DNA of 64,000 nt. It comes from Mycolicibacterium thermoresistibile. Its GTDB lineage: Bacteria > Actinomycetota > Actinomycetes > Mycobacteriales > Mycobacteriaceae. The position numbers were made by a program, and so were the translations under genes. The stretch is taken from assembly GCF_900187065.1 (NCBI RefSeq), contig NZ_LT906483.1, positions 2,480,001 through 2,544,000 of the forward strand, in the 5' to 3' direction. Positions 27,509 through 37,935 of the stretch are shown here, piece after piece (the first letter of the stretch is position 1; each line of letters begins with the position of its first letter). The notes under the pieces are model-generated. The model was not told the origin of the DNA. It saw nothing but the letters and a program-made list of their open reading frames with translations, and did not search any database.

Positions 27509-27688
27509 GTGGCCGTGCTCGCGCGGAGGCGGGTGTGCGGTCACGGCAGTGAGCGTGCATCAGCAGTGTTGACCGTGACGCTGCAGCGCGATCAAGGCCC
27601 GATTCCCCGCAGCAGCCGCACAACCAGCTCCGTCAGTACACCCTCGCAACGTCCGATACACCGTCGCCACAGCCAGTGCACACTCGCG
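27509..27688. repeat. Dispersed repeat, copy 2
   Basis: The second near-identical copy, 296 bases downstream of copy 1 and in the same orientation. A third, diverged member is at 62262. The homology continues for a few bases past each copy (cccctca). Confidence 0.9.
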
Positions 27689-27736
27689 ACGGCCCCCTCA
27701 CGCACTGCCGCGCTGACAGGCGGTGCCACAACGGAA

Positions 27737-27760
27737 AACCGGCCGCATACGCGGCCGGTT
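27737..27760 (-). terminator. Perfect 10-bp hairpin after the STAS gene
   Basis: aaccggccgc, loop atac, gcggccggtt. On the minus strand the stem is followed by TTTTCCG. It lies 52 bases beyond the stop of the STAS gene at 27812, for which it is a good terminator. Confidence 0.82.
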
Positions 27761-27811
27761 GTTCCAATACCGTTGGCGCCGACGGTCGTTGACTCGTCAA
27801 ACGCCTGCGTG

Positions 27812-28252
27812 CTATGCCGACTTACCGAGCAGCGGAAGCAGCACCCGGCGGCGGGCGGCGATGACATCGGCGAACTGGTGCAACGCCGCGGCCACCGAGT
27901 CGGTGACGGGATATGACGAGTCCTGGTCGGCGTCGAGCGTCTTGATCACCGCGGGGCTGCACACCACCGCCCAATCCATGCCGGCCGTCTGGCAGGCGTC
28001 GTCCACCCGGTCGAGGAAGGAGATCCCGGCCGGCGAGAACGTGTCCAGCCCACTGAGATCCAACACGAACGCCTGCTCGGTCGGAATGAACCTGCTGATG
28101 TAGCTGCCGACGCGATCGGCGTTGGAGTCATCGATGGTGCCGCTGATCGTGACCACGGTGGCGAGGTGACGGCACTGGGCCCGGATCTTGGCCCCACTGC
28201 AGTCGAATGGGCGATTGCCGAAACGATGTGCCGCGTGGATCGGAACGGTCAT
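27812..28252 (-). CDS. STAS-domain protein (anti-sigma antagonist type)
   Basis: A 146-residue protein with an N-terminal extension of about 30 residues and a STAS domain: LATVVTISGTIDDSNADRVGSYI, AFVLDLSGLDTFSPAGISFLDRV, and a C-terminal helix (ADVIAARRRVLLPLLG). Ser73 (FSPAGI) aligns with the phosphorylated Ser of the family. It stands alone with no kinase gene next to it. It resembles the Rv1904 position in the cinA-katG stretch of M. tuberculosis, from memory. GTGAGG precedes the ATG. The partner is unknown. Confidence 0.83.
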   Translation of the reverse strand: MTVPIHAAHRFGNRPFDCSGAKIRAQCRHLATVVTISGTIDDSNADRVGSYISRFIPTEQAFVLDLSGLDTFSPAGISFLDRVDDACQTAGMDWAVVCSPAVIKTLDADQDSSYPVTDSVAAALHQFADVIAARRRVLLPLLGKSA

Positions 28253-28457
28253 GATGGCCTCACTTCCAATCGGTTGTCGACAAGCCCGGTTCTGAGCTAC
28301 TGACCCGAAAGCTAATCGGCCAAAATAAGGCCGCGGGGAGCAGCCTCTAAATCTCCTGTAAGAATGAACTTGCACTCCGAAAATCCGCGGAAAATTCCGC
28401 CGTCCGCCCAGCCTGGCAAACCGTCGAGGTCCGGCATTCCGGGAGGTCTTTGCGAAG

Positions 28458-29237
28458 GTGACCACCCCTCGACGAACGCGGTTCACCCGTCCCGTCGCCA
28501 CCCTGCTCGCCCTGGCGGCGGCGACGCTGGTGACGGTGCAGTGCGCCGACCCGCCCACCCCGGCCGGCCCGCCCGCCGCACCACAGCCCGCGATGCCGGT
28601 ACAGTCCCCCTCTCCGCAGCAGCCGCCCCCACCGGAACCGCCTGCGGCGCCCCCTGAACCGGCGCCTGAGCCGGCCGGCGCGACGGTGCACCCCGTCACC
28701 GCCGCCGAGCTCGGGCCGAGCTGGCGCCCCGGATGCCCGGTCGGGCCGGAGCAGCTCCGCCGGGTCGAACTCGACCATCTCGGCTTCGACGGCCGGACCG
28801 CCCGCGGGGAGTTGATCGTGCACGCCGATCTCGTCGACGAGGTCATCGCCATCTTCGGCGCACTGCACCGGGCCGGCTTCCCGATCGAGAAGATGCGCAC
28901 CGTCGACCACTACCCGACCGCCGACGACGAGCTGTCCATGCGCGACAACAACACCTCGGCGTTCAACTGCCGCGGCATCCCGGGCTCTGACCGGTGGTCC
29001 TGGCACGCCTATGGGCGCGCCATCGACATCAACCCGCTACTGAACCCGTACGTGCCGGCCGGCGGGGCCTATGAGCCGCAGAACGCCGGCCCCTACCTGG
29101 ACCGGACCCGCATCGATCCCGGCCTGATCAAAGACGGCGATCCCGCGGTGCGGGTGTTCGGTGAGCACGGCTGGCAGTGGGGCGGGTACTGGCGCAGTCC
29201 GGTCGACTACCAGCATTTCGAGCGGCCGACCGGTTGA
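28458..29237 (+). CDS. Secreted M15-type peptidoglycan peptidase
   Basis: A 259-residue exported protein. A signal peptide (VATLLALAAATLVTVQC) is followed by a Pro/Ala/Glu-rich linker of about 55 residues, then a metallopeptidase domain: RTVDHYPTADDELSMRDNNTSAFNCRGI, the zinc motif SWHAYGRAIDINPLLNP, and VDYQHFE with the last His ligand. This fits L-alanyl-D-Glu or D-Ala carboxypeptidase-type M15 enzymes that cut the stem peptide. The Cys at the end of the signal region is not in a good lipobox. The GTG start has a distant GGGAGG. A second M15 enzyme is at 23450. Confidence 0.85.
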   Translation: MTTPRRTRFTRPVATLLALAAATLVTVQCADPPTPAGPPAAPQPAMPVQSPSPQQPPPPEPPAAPPEPAPEPAGATVHPVTAAELGPSWRPGCPVGPEQLRRVELDHLGFDGRTARGELIVHADLVDEVIAIFGALHRAGFPIEKMRTVDHYPTADDELSMRDNNTSAFNCRGIPGSDRWSWHAYGRAIDINPLLNPYVPAGGAYEPQNAGPYLDRTRIDPGLIKDGDPAVRVFGEHGWQWGGYWRSPVDYQHFERPTG

Positions 29238-29241
29238 CGCC

Positions 29242-29763
29242 CTACGGGGGCGGGACCTGACCGAACGCCTGGGCGTTGCGGTTCAGGGTGTCGATGTAGT
29301 GGCGCAGTTTCGCCTTGCCGATCAGCGCATCCACCTCGGGCGGCAGATCGATCTCGCCGGACGGGGCGGTCGTCTGCCGCCACGGTTGACAGCCGCGGGT
29401 CACAAACGCGCCGTCGGTCGCCTCGATCTGCACGACCTGGGGTTTCTTGCTCATCGCGTTGTCGAGAATCTTGCCCCCGTCCGCCTGACCATCGGCACTG
29501 CTGACGCGTTTCCAGTAGCAGACGTCCCCCTCGACCGGGCCGGCCGAGGAATAGGTGCCGGGCACGACGTCGGTGCCCACCGCATAGGTTCCGTCCGCGT
29601 CGATCGTGGTCCTGGGCTGCGCCGGTGCGGCCTGGGGGGCCGGCTCGCCCGACGGTTCGGCGGGCTCGATTGTCGGCTCGGCACCGGCCGGCCACGGAGA
29701 GGTGAGCCAGACACCGGCGACGAGGGCGGCGACGGCGCTGAGCGCGGCGGTTCTCGACCTCAT
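29242..29763 (-). CDS. Secreted protein with a GTYxVGxDVxPGTY repeat-like domain
   Basis: A 173-residue exported protein. The signal peptide (ALSAVAALVAGVWLTSPWPAGA) ends near AEP. Then a Pro/Glu linker and a domain with the pattern DGTYAVGTDVVPGTYSSAGPVEGDVCYWKRVSS and VTRGCQPWRQ; the two Cys probably pair. This beta-rich motif is common in secreted actinobacterial proteins of unknown function. It resembles the Rv1906c position next to katG, from memory. The ATG at 29763 was chosen; the hairpin after katG overlaps its upstream region, so it likely has its own promoter. Confidence 0.75.
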   Translation of the reverse strand: MRSRTAALSAVAALVAGVWLTSPWPAGAEPTIEPAEPSGEPAPQAAPAQPRTTIDADGTYAVGTDVVPGTYSSAGPVEGDVCYWKRVSSADGQADGGKILDNAMSKKPQVVQIEATDGAFVTRGCQPWRQTTAPSGEIDLPPEVDALIGKAKLRHYIDTLNRNAQAFGQVPPP

Positions 29764-29777
29764 GACGGAGAGCTTAC

Positions 29778-29820
29778 GTGCCGGCAGCCCGCGGGCCGGT
29801 GGACCCACGGGCTGCCGCAC
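29778..29820 (-). terminator. Imperfect hairpin after katG
   Basis: gtgccggcagcccgcggg pairs with cccacgggctgccgcac, with one bulge and one mismatch, around an 8-base loop. It begins 4 bases beyond the katG stop and would end the furA-katG transcript. Confidence 0.72.
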
Positions 29821-29824
29821 CCGA

Positions 29825-32077
<2,253 letters not shown>

Positions 32078-32110
32078 TTACGGGCTGACGTTCATCGGAT
32101 CGCTGTCGGG

Positions 32111-32554
32111 TCAGATCGGCTCGGTTCTCGCGCAGTCGGGGCACACACCCCAGTAGATGACTTCCGCCTCGTCCAGCAGGAAACCGTCCAGGACGCCACC
32201 CGGGTCCGCGGGAGTCAGACACGGTGCGGCACCCACCGCACAATCGATGTCGGCGACCGATCCGCACGATCGGCACACCAGGTGGTGATGGTTGTCCCCG
32301 ACCCGGGCCTCATACCGGGCCACCGATCCGGGCGGCTGGATCCGACGCGCCAAACCCGTTGCGGTCAAAGCATGTAGCACGTCATAGACCGCCTGCCGGG
32401 AGACCGCGGGAAGCTTTGCGCGTACCGCCAGATAGATGGACTCGGTGTCGGCATGCGGGTGATCATGGACCGCCTCCAGCACTGCGACGCGAGGCCGCGT
32501 CACACGTAAGCCCGCCGTCCGCAATTGTGCGGCGTAGTCCGGGAGCCGGGGCAC
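32111..32554 (-). CDS. furA: FurA peroxide-responsive repressor
   Basis: A 147-residue Fur-family regulator. The winged helix ([31 protein letters not shown]) is followed by [25 protein letters not shown], which contributes the metal-binding His residues and a CxxC, and by WGVCPDCA with a second CxxC. It represses itself and katG and is inactivated by oxidant. The GTG at 32554 aligns with mycobacterial FurA (PDYAxQLRTA); a longer TTG frame is not needed. No ribosome site is present, in keeping with a leaderless furA message. An AT-rich palindrome lies directly upstream. Confidence 0.95.
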   Translation of the reverse strand: MPRLPDYAAQLRTAGLRVTRPRVAVLEAVHDHPHADTESIYLAVRAKLPAVSRQAVYDVLHALTATGLARRIQPPGSVARYEARVGDNHHHLVCRSCGSVADIDCAVGAAPCLTPADPGGVLDGFLLDEAEVIYWGVCPDCARTEPI

Positions 32555-32559
32555 GACAC

Positions 32560-32577
32560 GAATATCCCGCAATATTC
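32560..32577. promoter_or_regulatory. FurA operator candidate
   Basis: gaatatcccgcaatattc is a perfect 6-6-6 inverted repeat (GAATAT, 6 bases, ATATTC), AT-rich in a GC-rich genome, 5 bases from the furA start. In mycobacteria FurA binds an AT-rich site at this place in its own promoter. Confidence 0.7.
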
Positions 32578-32709
32578 TGGAATCGGTCTAGACTTTGGCG
32601 AAACTCATCGAGATACTCATCGAAATTTCAGCTCCGGCGACGATTCCGGGTTCCGGGACGAATTCCGGGTTCCGGGCGTTTTCGTGCCCTATCGGCTAGC
32701 TTCCGTTCG

Positions 32710-33669
32710 GTGCAGACACTGATCGACTTCGAGACCGCACCGCTGTTCGCGATTCCCACCGTCGGGATGTCGGGCGGCGCCGCGGTCCGCGAGGGCATGC
32801 TGATCGAAGGGCCCCAGGGCTGGGGGGAGTTCAGCCCGTTGCCCGACAGCGACGACGACACCTGCCGCCGCTGGCTGACCGCTGCCACCGAGCCGGGCAC
32901 GGTCGGTTGGCCGGACCCCTCGCGGGGCCGGATCCCGGCAGCGGCGATCGTCGCCGCGGTCGGCGCCGATCGGGCCGCGGAGATCGCCGCGGGTTCCGGG
33001 TGCCGCACCGCACAGGTCGCCGTCGCCGCCGAACCCGATTCGCTGGACGCCGACCTCGCCCGAGTTGCCGCAGTCCGGGCGGCCCTCGGCGCCCGGGCTT
33101 CGATTCGCTGTGCGCCGCAACGGTTCTGGGATGTGCAGACGGCCGTCGCGGTCATCCGGGAGTTGACGCGGGCGGCCGGCGAACTGGAGTTCGTCGAGCA
33201 GCCGTGCCGGACCGCCGCTGAGCTGGCCGAGGTGCGACGCCGGGTCGACGTGCCGATCGCCGCTGACGCCGCCCTGCAGCATCCCGGGGTGCGGTGGGCC
33301 GAGATCGCCGATGTCGCCGTGTTGCGGTGCGGGCCGCTGGGCGGGGTGCGCCGCTCGTTGCGGGTGGCCGAGTCCACCGGTCTGCCGTGTGTGGTCGCGA
33401 GTACCGCGGAGACGAGCGTCGGGCAGGCGGCCGGGGTGGCGCTGGCCGGGGCGCTGCCCGAGCTGCGGTTCGCGTGCGCGCTCGGCTCCGCCGGCGAGTT
33501 GGCGGGGGATCTGGTTTCCGGTCCGCGGGTTCTGCGTCCGGTCGACGGCCACCTGCCGGTCGCGCCGATGCCGCCGGGGCCGGATCCGGAACTGCTCGAA
33601 CGGTTCGCGATCACCGATCCGGACCGCATCGCATGGTGGCGGGAGCGGCTGCGCGTGGCGCGCTCGTGA
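32710..33669 (+). CDS. MenC-like (o-succinylbenzoate synthase) protein lacking catalytic residues
   Basis: A 319-residue enolase-superfamily protein. It keeps the overall MenC path: PQGWGEFSPLPDSDD, LEFVEQPC, VDVPIAADAAL, VAVLRCGPLGGV, SSVGQ-type loops, and a WWRERL end. But the catalytic KxK pair is replaced near residues 102-104 (TAQVAVAAE). The DAN metal motif reads RCAPQ (133-137), and the acid/base Lys in LKV is Arg206. Glu163 and Asp186 remain. It should therefore not make o-succinylbenzoate; the true MenC is probably elsewhere. The GTG start fits the family. Divergent from furA. Family call firm, function unknown. Confidence 0.8.
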   Translation: MQTLIDFETAPLFAIPTVGMSGGAAVREGMLIEGPQGWGEFSPLPDSDDDTCRRWLTAATEPGTVGWPDPSRGRIPAAAIVAAVGADRAAEIAAGSGCRTAQVAVAAEPDSLDADLARVAAVRAALGARASIRCAPQRFWDVQTAVAVIRELTRAAGELEFVEQPCRTAAELAEVRRRVDVPIAADAALQHPGVRWAEIADVAVLRCGPLGGVRRSLRVAESTGLPCVVASTAETSVGQAAGVALAGALPELRFACALGSAGELAGDLVSGPRVLRPVDGHLPVAPMPPGPDPELLERFAITDPDRIAWWRERLRVARS

Positions 33670-33760
33670 CCGGACCCGGCACCGCTCGCCGGCCGCTTCG
33701 ACGAGGACCACGCCTTGACCCGAAAGCGCCTGCGGTGCAGCCCGCTTTCGTACGGTCGTA

Positions 33761-34678
33761 ATGGTGTCTGTCCGTGAACTGATCGTGTTGGGCACGGCGA
33801 GCCAGGTGCCCACGCGCTATCGCAACCACAACGGGTACTTCCTGCGCTGGGACCAGGAGGGTTTCCTGTTCGACCCGGGGGAGGGCACCCAGCGCCAGAT
33901 GCTGCTCGCGGGGGTGTCGGCCGCCGGCCTGACCCGGCTGTGCCTGACCCACTTCCACGGCGACCACTGCCTCGGGGTGCCCGGGGTGATCCAGCGGCTG
34001 TCACTGGACCGGGTCGCACATCCGGTGACCGCGCACTACCCGCGGTCGGGACGGGAGTATTTCGCCCGGTTGCGGCATGCCTGCGCGTTTCATGAGGTGG
34101 CGGACCTGCGGGAGGAACCGGTGGACTCCGACGGCCCCGTGGCGACCGGCCGATTCGGCACGCTGGAGGCACGCCGGCTGGACCATTCGATCGAGTCGAT
34201 CGGGTACCGGCTCACCGAACCCGACGGCCGGCGGTTCGACGCGCGAAAACTCGCCGAGTTCGGGGTGCACGGGCCGGCGGTGCGCCGGTTGCAGGCCGAC
34301 GGCGAACTCGTGGTCGACGGACGGCTGGTGCGGCTGTCCGATGTCAGCGAGCCCCGGCCGGGGCAGCGGTTCGCGTTCGTGATGGACACCCGGTTGTGTG
34401 ACGCGGTGTTCGACCTGGCCGACCGCGCCGATCTCCTGGTCATCGAAGCGACGTTCCTGTCGGCCGATGCCGATCTGGCCCGCGAGTACGGGCATCTGAC
34501 CGCTCGTCAGGCCGCGCAGGTGGCCGACCGGTGTGGGGTGCGGCGGCTGGTGCTCACCCACTTCTCCCAGCGCTACCGCGACCTGTCGGCGTTCCGTGAC
34601 GAGGCCGCCGAGGTGTTCGACGGCGATCTGGTGGTCGCCGAGGATCTGGCCCGGATCCCGGTTCCCCGGCGCCGATGA
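33761..34678 (+). CDS. rnz: Ribonuclease Z
   Basis: A 305-residue metallo-beta-lactamase-fold enzyme that cuts the 3' trailer of tRNA precursors. Motifs: [21 protein letters not shown] at the start, the zinc motif [11 protein letters not shown], the Asp ligand in [22 protein letters not shown] and LTHFSQRY. The exosite region between is shortened as in the short bacterial form. The ATG at 33761 is well placed. It follows the MenC-like gene by 91 bases. Confidence 0.95.
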   Translation: MVSVRELIVLGTASQVPTRYRNHNGYFLRWDQEGFLFDPGEGTQRQMLLAGVSAAGLTRLCLTHFHGDHCLGVPGVIQRLSLDRVAHPVTAHYPRSGREYFARLRHACAFHEVADLREEPVDSDGPVATGRFGTLEARRLDHSIESIGYRLTEPDGRRFDARKLAEFGVHGPAVRRLQADGELVVDGRLVRLSDVSEPRPGQRFAFVMDTRLCDAVFDLADRADLLVIEATFLSADADLAREYGHLTARQAAQVADRCGVRRLVLTHFSQRYRDLSAFRDEAAEVFDGDLVVAEDLARIPVPRRR

Positions 34679-34704
34679 GCCGATGAGACGGGCCGGGCCG
34701 GTGA

Positions 34705-35415
34705 TCAGCTGGGTGACTGCCAGGCCCGGTTGCCGTAGGAGTCGAGGTGGACGACCTCCCGGACCGGTCGCCGGGTGGTGGGCCCGTACCGTCCGCGCGG
34801 CCACCCCAGCGGAACGATGCAGCACGGCGTGACCGAGAGCGGCAGTTTGAGGATGCGCCGGGCCGAGGTCATGCTCCACAGCGGCAGGGTGATGAGGGAT
34901 GCGCCCAGACCCATCGCCCGCGCGGCCAACAACAGGTTCTGCACGCTGGGGTAGATCGATCCGAAGAACGACGACGCCGCCACCGGCGGCGCCGGCATGA
35001 ACGGCAACCGCCCTTCCCGCGGACCGGCCCGCAGGCAGGCCACCACCAGCACCGGGATCTCGGTGAAGTGGTCGACCTGCCACTGCACCGCCCGCAGGAT
35101 CTTGGCCATCGACTCGTCACCGGCGGTCACCCGGCGCCCGATCCCGCCGTACACGGCCCAGGCCTGCCGGTACCGGTCGGCGAGTTTGGCTTTCACCGCG
35201 GGGTCTTTGACGACGATGAACTCCCAGTTCTGGCCGTTGGAACCGGTCGGCGCGCGCAACGCCAGTTCGATGCATTTCAGGACGAGCTCGTCGTCGACGG
35301 GGTCGGGCAGTACCCTGCGCACCGCGCGCTGGGTCATCATCGCTTCGGCGAGCGGCATGTCGAGGCGGGCCAACGCCTCGGCCACCGACGGAATGGGTTT
35401 CGGTGTGTCGGGCAT
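34705..35415 (-). CDS. Nitroreductase-family flavoprotein
   Basis: A 236-residue FMN enzyme. The pattern MTQRAVRRVLPDPVDDELVLKCIELALRAPTGSNGQNWEFIVVKD is the FMN-binding start, followed by SFFGSIYPSVQNLLLAARAMGLGASLITLP and PLGWPRGRYGPTTRRPVREVV at the end. It should reduce nitro or quinone compounds, or act as a dehydrogenase, using NAD(P)H. The ATG at 35415 gives the normal length. It is convergent with rnz and divergent from the SRPBCC gene. Confidence 0.92.
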   Translation of the reverse strand: MPDTPKPIPSVAEALARLDMPLAEAMMTQRAVRRVLPDPVDDELVLKCIELALRAPTGSNGQNWEFIVVKDPAVKAKLADRYRQAWAVYGGIGRRVTAGDESMAKILRAVQWQVDHFTEIPVLVVACLRAGPREGRLPFMPAPPVAASSFFGSIYPSVQNLLLAARAMGLGASLITLPLWSMTSARRILKLPLSVTPCCIVPLGWPRGRYGPTTRRPVREVVHLDSYGNRAWQSPS

Positions 35416-35513
35416 GACCGCTGACGTTACGCGCGGGACGGCTGCGGGTCCATCGGCTCGATCGGCCCGATCGGGCTGCCGGTCGGCAGGATTGCGCGGT
35501 TTACGATCCCCGG

Positions 35514-35945
35514 GTGGCCAAGCTGACATTGACCCGCACCATGCCCATGTCGCCCGAGCGGGCCTGGGCGCACGCGTCGGATCTGTCGTCGTTCGGTGAC
35601 TGGTTGTCGATGCATCAGGGTTGGCGCGGCGACCTGCCCGCCGAGCTCGGAGTGGGTGTCACCGTGACGGGAGTCGCCGGGGTGAAGGGCATGCGCAACC
35701 GGGTCTCCTGGACGATAAGGGAGTACGAACCACCCCGCCTGCTGGCGATTTCCGGCGAGGGGGTGGGCGGAACGAGATACGCGCTGCGGCTCGAGGTCGA
35801 CCCGATCGACGACGGCTGCCGGTTCACGGTGACCCTCGATCTGGGCGGCCGGCCGTTGTTCGGCCCCATCGGTGCGACCGCGGCCCGGCTGGTCAGAGGC
35901 GACCTCGAACGCTCCATCGCACGCTTCGAGACCCTGTACGCCTGA
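35514..35945 (+). CDS. SRPBCC family protein
   Basis: A 143-residue helix-grip protein (LTLTRTMPMSPERAWAHASDLSSFGDWLSMHQGWRG, VTLDLGGRPLFGP, and the long end helix RLVRGDLERSIARFETLY). It resembles type II toxin RatA / coenzyme Q-binding and polyketide-cyclase-like members. The ligand is unknown. The GTG start has no strong ribosome site. It shares the divergent region with the nitroreductase. Confidence 0.83.
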   Translation: MAKLTLTRTMPMSPERAWAHASDLSSFGDWLSMHQGWRGDLPAELGVGVTVTGVAGVKGMRNRVSWTIREYEPPRLLAISGEGVGGTRYALRLEVDPIDDGCRFTVTLDLGGRPLFGPIGATAARLVRGDLERSIARFETLYA

Positions 35946-36060
35946 CGGCTGCGCCGTTGCCCGGCAACAGGATCGGCAATCATCCGCCTGTCCCGGAATC
36001 CGGCGCCCAGCGTGAATCCACTGCGGTGTAGGCGCCGATTTCCCGCGTGGAATACACGTT

Positions 36061-36102
36061 CGGCGGGGCTTTCTTGGGCGTCGGCGGGGCTTTCTCGGGC
36101 GT
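36061..36102. repeat. 21-bp tandem repeat, two copies
   Basis: cggcggggctttcttgggcg plus t, then the same unit with one change (ttctcggg). It lies in the upstream region of the aminopeptidase gene. The unit length is a multiple of 3, and the peptide it could encode in one frame (GGAFLGV, GGAFSGV) would add a repeat if a longer start were used. Confidence 0.85.
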
Positions 36103-36154
36103 CGGCGCGCGGCGCGCTGGTGTCGACGGCGTCCGGGCGGGGTATGTCGGGATC

Positions 36155-37246
36155 ATGCTGCGTGCCGATCTGCTGCAGGAACTCCTGGTGGCGTACGGTC
36201 CCGGCGGCCAGGAGGACGCCGTCCGCGCGATCTGCCACCGCGAACTCGCACCGCACGTCGATGAGATCTGGACCGACCCGGCCGGCAACCTGGTCGGACT
36301 GATCCGCAGCGCCGATCCCGAATGTCCCGACAGCCCCAGCGGTCCCAACAAGGATGGTTCCCAATCGATTCGGGTCATGGCCCACATGGACGAGCTGAGC
36401 ATGCTGGTCAAGCGGATCGATGCGGACGGTTCGCTGTGGCTGACTCCGGCGGGCACGATGTATCCGGGGAACTTCGGATTGGGACCGGTGGCCGTGCTCG
36501 GCGATCAGGAGACGTTGACCGCCGTGCTCACGCTGGGCTCGGAACACACGACCAAAGAGAGCCAACGGATCTGGGAGACCAAACCGGATCAGGGTGACAA
36601 GTCGTTGGACTGGCTGCACGTCTACGTCTTCACCGGCCGCACGCCCGAGGAGTTGTCCGCGGCAGGCGTTCGGCCCGGCACTCGGGTCTGTGTGCACCAC
36701 AGCAAGCGCACGCTGATCGAGTTCGGGGACTATCTGGGGTGTTACTTCCTCGACGACCGGGCGGCGGTCGCCGCGCTGCTCGAGGTGGCACCCGGGCTCC
36801 GGGACCCGCGGCCTCCGCAGGATGTGTACCTGGTGTTCACCACCGCCGAGGAGGTCGGCGGGATCGGCGGCTGCTACGCGAGCCGGACGCTGCCGGGCAG
36901 GCTGACCCTGGCACTGGAGGTCGGCCCGACCGAGGCGGAGTACGGCACCACGGTCAGCGGCGGCCCGATCATCGCCTACGGCGACGCGCAGGCGCTCTAC
37001 GACAAGAAGGTGGCCGACCGGCTGCTGGCGGTGGCCATCGAGCTGGGCCTCGATCCGCAGGCCGCCGTGTTCGGCGCGTTCGAGTCGGATGCCTCTCAGG
37101 CCAGGGCGGCCGGGCTGACCGCACAGGCCGCCCTGCTGTGTCTGCCCACCTTGAGCACCCACGGCTACGAGGTCCTCGCCCGCGCCGCTATACCCGCCAT
37201 GAGCAGGGTGGTGTGCGAGTTTCTGCGCACCCCGCAGCCGGACTGA
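36155..37246 (+). CDS. M42-type metallo-aminopeptidase
   Basis: A 363-residue co-catalytic metallopeptidase. Ligands and motifs: VMAHMDELSMLVKRID (His and Asp), LDDRAAVAALLEVA (the bridging Asp), FTTAEEVGGIGGC with the catalytic Glu pair, ALEVGPTEAEYG, and PTLSTHGYEV with the last His. Such M42/M20 enzymes trim N-terminal residues from peptides in the cytoplasm and often form dodecamers. ATG 36155 (MLRADLLQELL) is preferred; a start at 36047 would add a Gly-rich repeat that looks unlike protein sequence of this family. Stop is 146 bases before the coiled-coil gene. Confidence 0.88.
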   Translation: MLRADLLQELLVAYGPGGQEDAVRAICHRELAPHVDEIWTDPAGNLVGLIRSADPECPDSPSGPNKDGSQSIRVMAHMDELSMLVKRIDADGSLWLTPAGTMYPGNFGLGPVAVLGDQETLTAVLTLGSEHTTKESQRIWETKPDQGDKSLDWLHVYVFTGRTPEELSAAGVRPGTRVCVHHSKRTLIEFGDYLGCYFLDDRAAVAALLEVAPGLRDPRPPQDVYLVFTTAEEVGGIGGCYASRTLPGRLTLALEVGPTEAEYGTTVSGGPIIAYGDAQALYDKKVADRLLAVAIELGLDPQAAVFGAFESDASQARAAGLTAQAALLCLPTLSTHGYEVLARAAIPAMSRVVCEFLRTPQPD

Positions 37247-37392
37247 GCGTGCCGCATCCGCGGATGTGGTGATCGGTACGTTTCAGACCCCCGGGTGACT
37301 GGAAACCCTGCGTCGAGGCGCACAGGCAGGCCCACCACCGACTTGGGGACAGGGCACACGACGGTCTGGCGCCGATCCGATTAGGGGATGTG

Positions 37393-37935
37393 ATGACTGA
37401 ACGAAACGCGGCCGATCAGGCCCGTAAGGGTCTGGCGGCGGCGGTGAGAGGCACCGTCAAGAAGATCGCCGGCGCCGTGACCCGAAACGATTCGTTGACC
37501 ACCGAAGGTGAGCTCGAGCAGGTGCAGGGCCGGGAGCGCAGAAACGCTGCCACTGCCGAAGCGGTCGCCGACGCCGAGGCCAGACAGGCCCGCGCCGAGG
37601 CGGAGGCGGCGCGGCAGGCCGCCGCCGAGGAACGACTGGTGCGGCGGACCGAGGCCGCGGCAACCGAGAACGCGGTCACCCGCCGGCAGGAGGCGCAGAA
37701 GCGTTCTGTCGAACAGGCCGGACAGCGCGCCGTCAGCCAGGCCAACGCACAGGCGGAGACGGAGGCCCGCCGGCAGATGCAGGACGCCCGCGCCGAAGAG
37801 CGTGTCGAGGTGAAGGCCGCCGACATGGCGACCGAGGAGGCCGAGGCGGAACATCGGATCGCGGTGGCCGAGGCCGCCCGTGCGCGGGCCGATGCCGACC
37901 GCCTCCGTGAAGAGGCCGACCGGAGGACATCATGA
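37393..37935 (+). CDS. CsbD-like N-terminus with long coiled coil
   Basis: A 180-residue protein. The first 50 residues resemble CsbD (ADQARKGLAAAVRGTVKKIAGAVTRNDSLTTEGELEQVQG). The rest is an Ala/Glu/Arg coiled coil (about 50-175). It is probably a stress or envelope-associated protein like the CsbD protein at 17672, extended by the coil. The ATG at 37393 or the GTG 3 bases before it is the start, with AGGGG ahead. It overlaps the next gene by 4 bases (ATGA), so they are co-translated. No SigF site was seen upstream. Confidence 0.8.
   Translation: MTERNAADQARKGLAAAVRGTVKKIAGAVTRNDSLTTEGELEQVQGRERRNAATAEAVADAEARQARAEAEAARQAAAEERLVRRTEAAATENAVTRRQEAQKRSVEQAGQRAVSQANAQAETEARRQMQDARAEERVEVKAADMATEEAEAEHRIAVAEAARARADADRLREEADRRTS

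Larger units (their letters stand above)
27152..27811. other. Gene-free region holding a duplicated repeat
   Basis: These 660 bases have no convincing gene in any frame. They hold two near-identical copies of a repeat, about 118 bases of other sequence between them, and a strong hairpin at 27737. The short open frames that cross the repeats have no ribosome sites and different reading frames, so they are probably not coding. Confidence 0.8.

Noticed and set aside
27055..27914. Open frames across the repeat copies (for example SVHWLWRRCIGRCEG) that repeat in both copies
   Set aside because: They use no ribosome site and end at different places; both strands show similar frames, as expected of GC-rich non-coding DNA.
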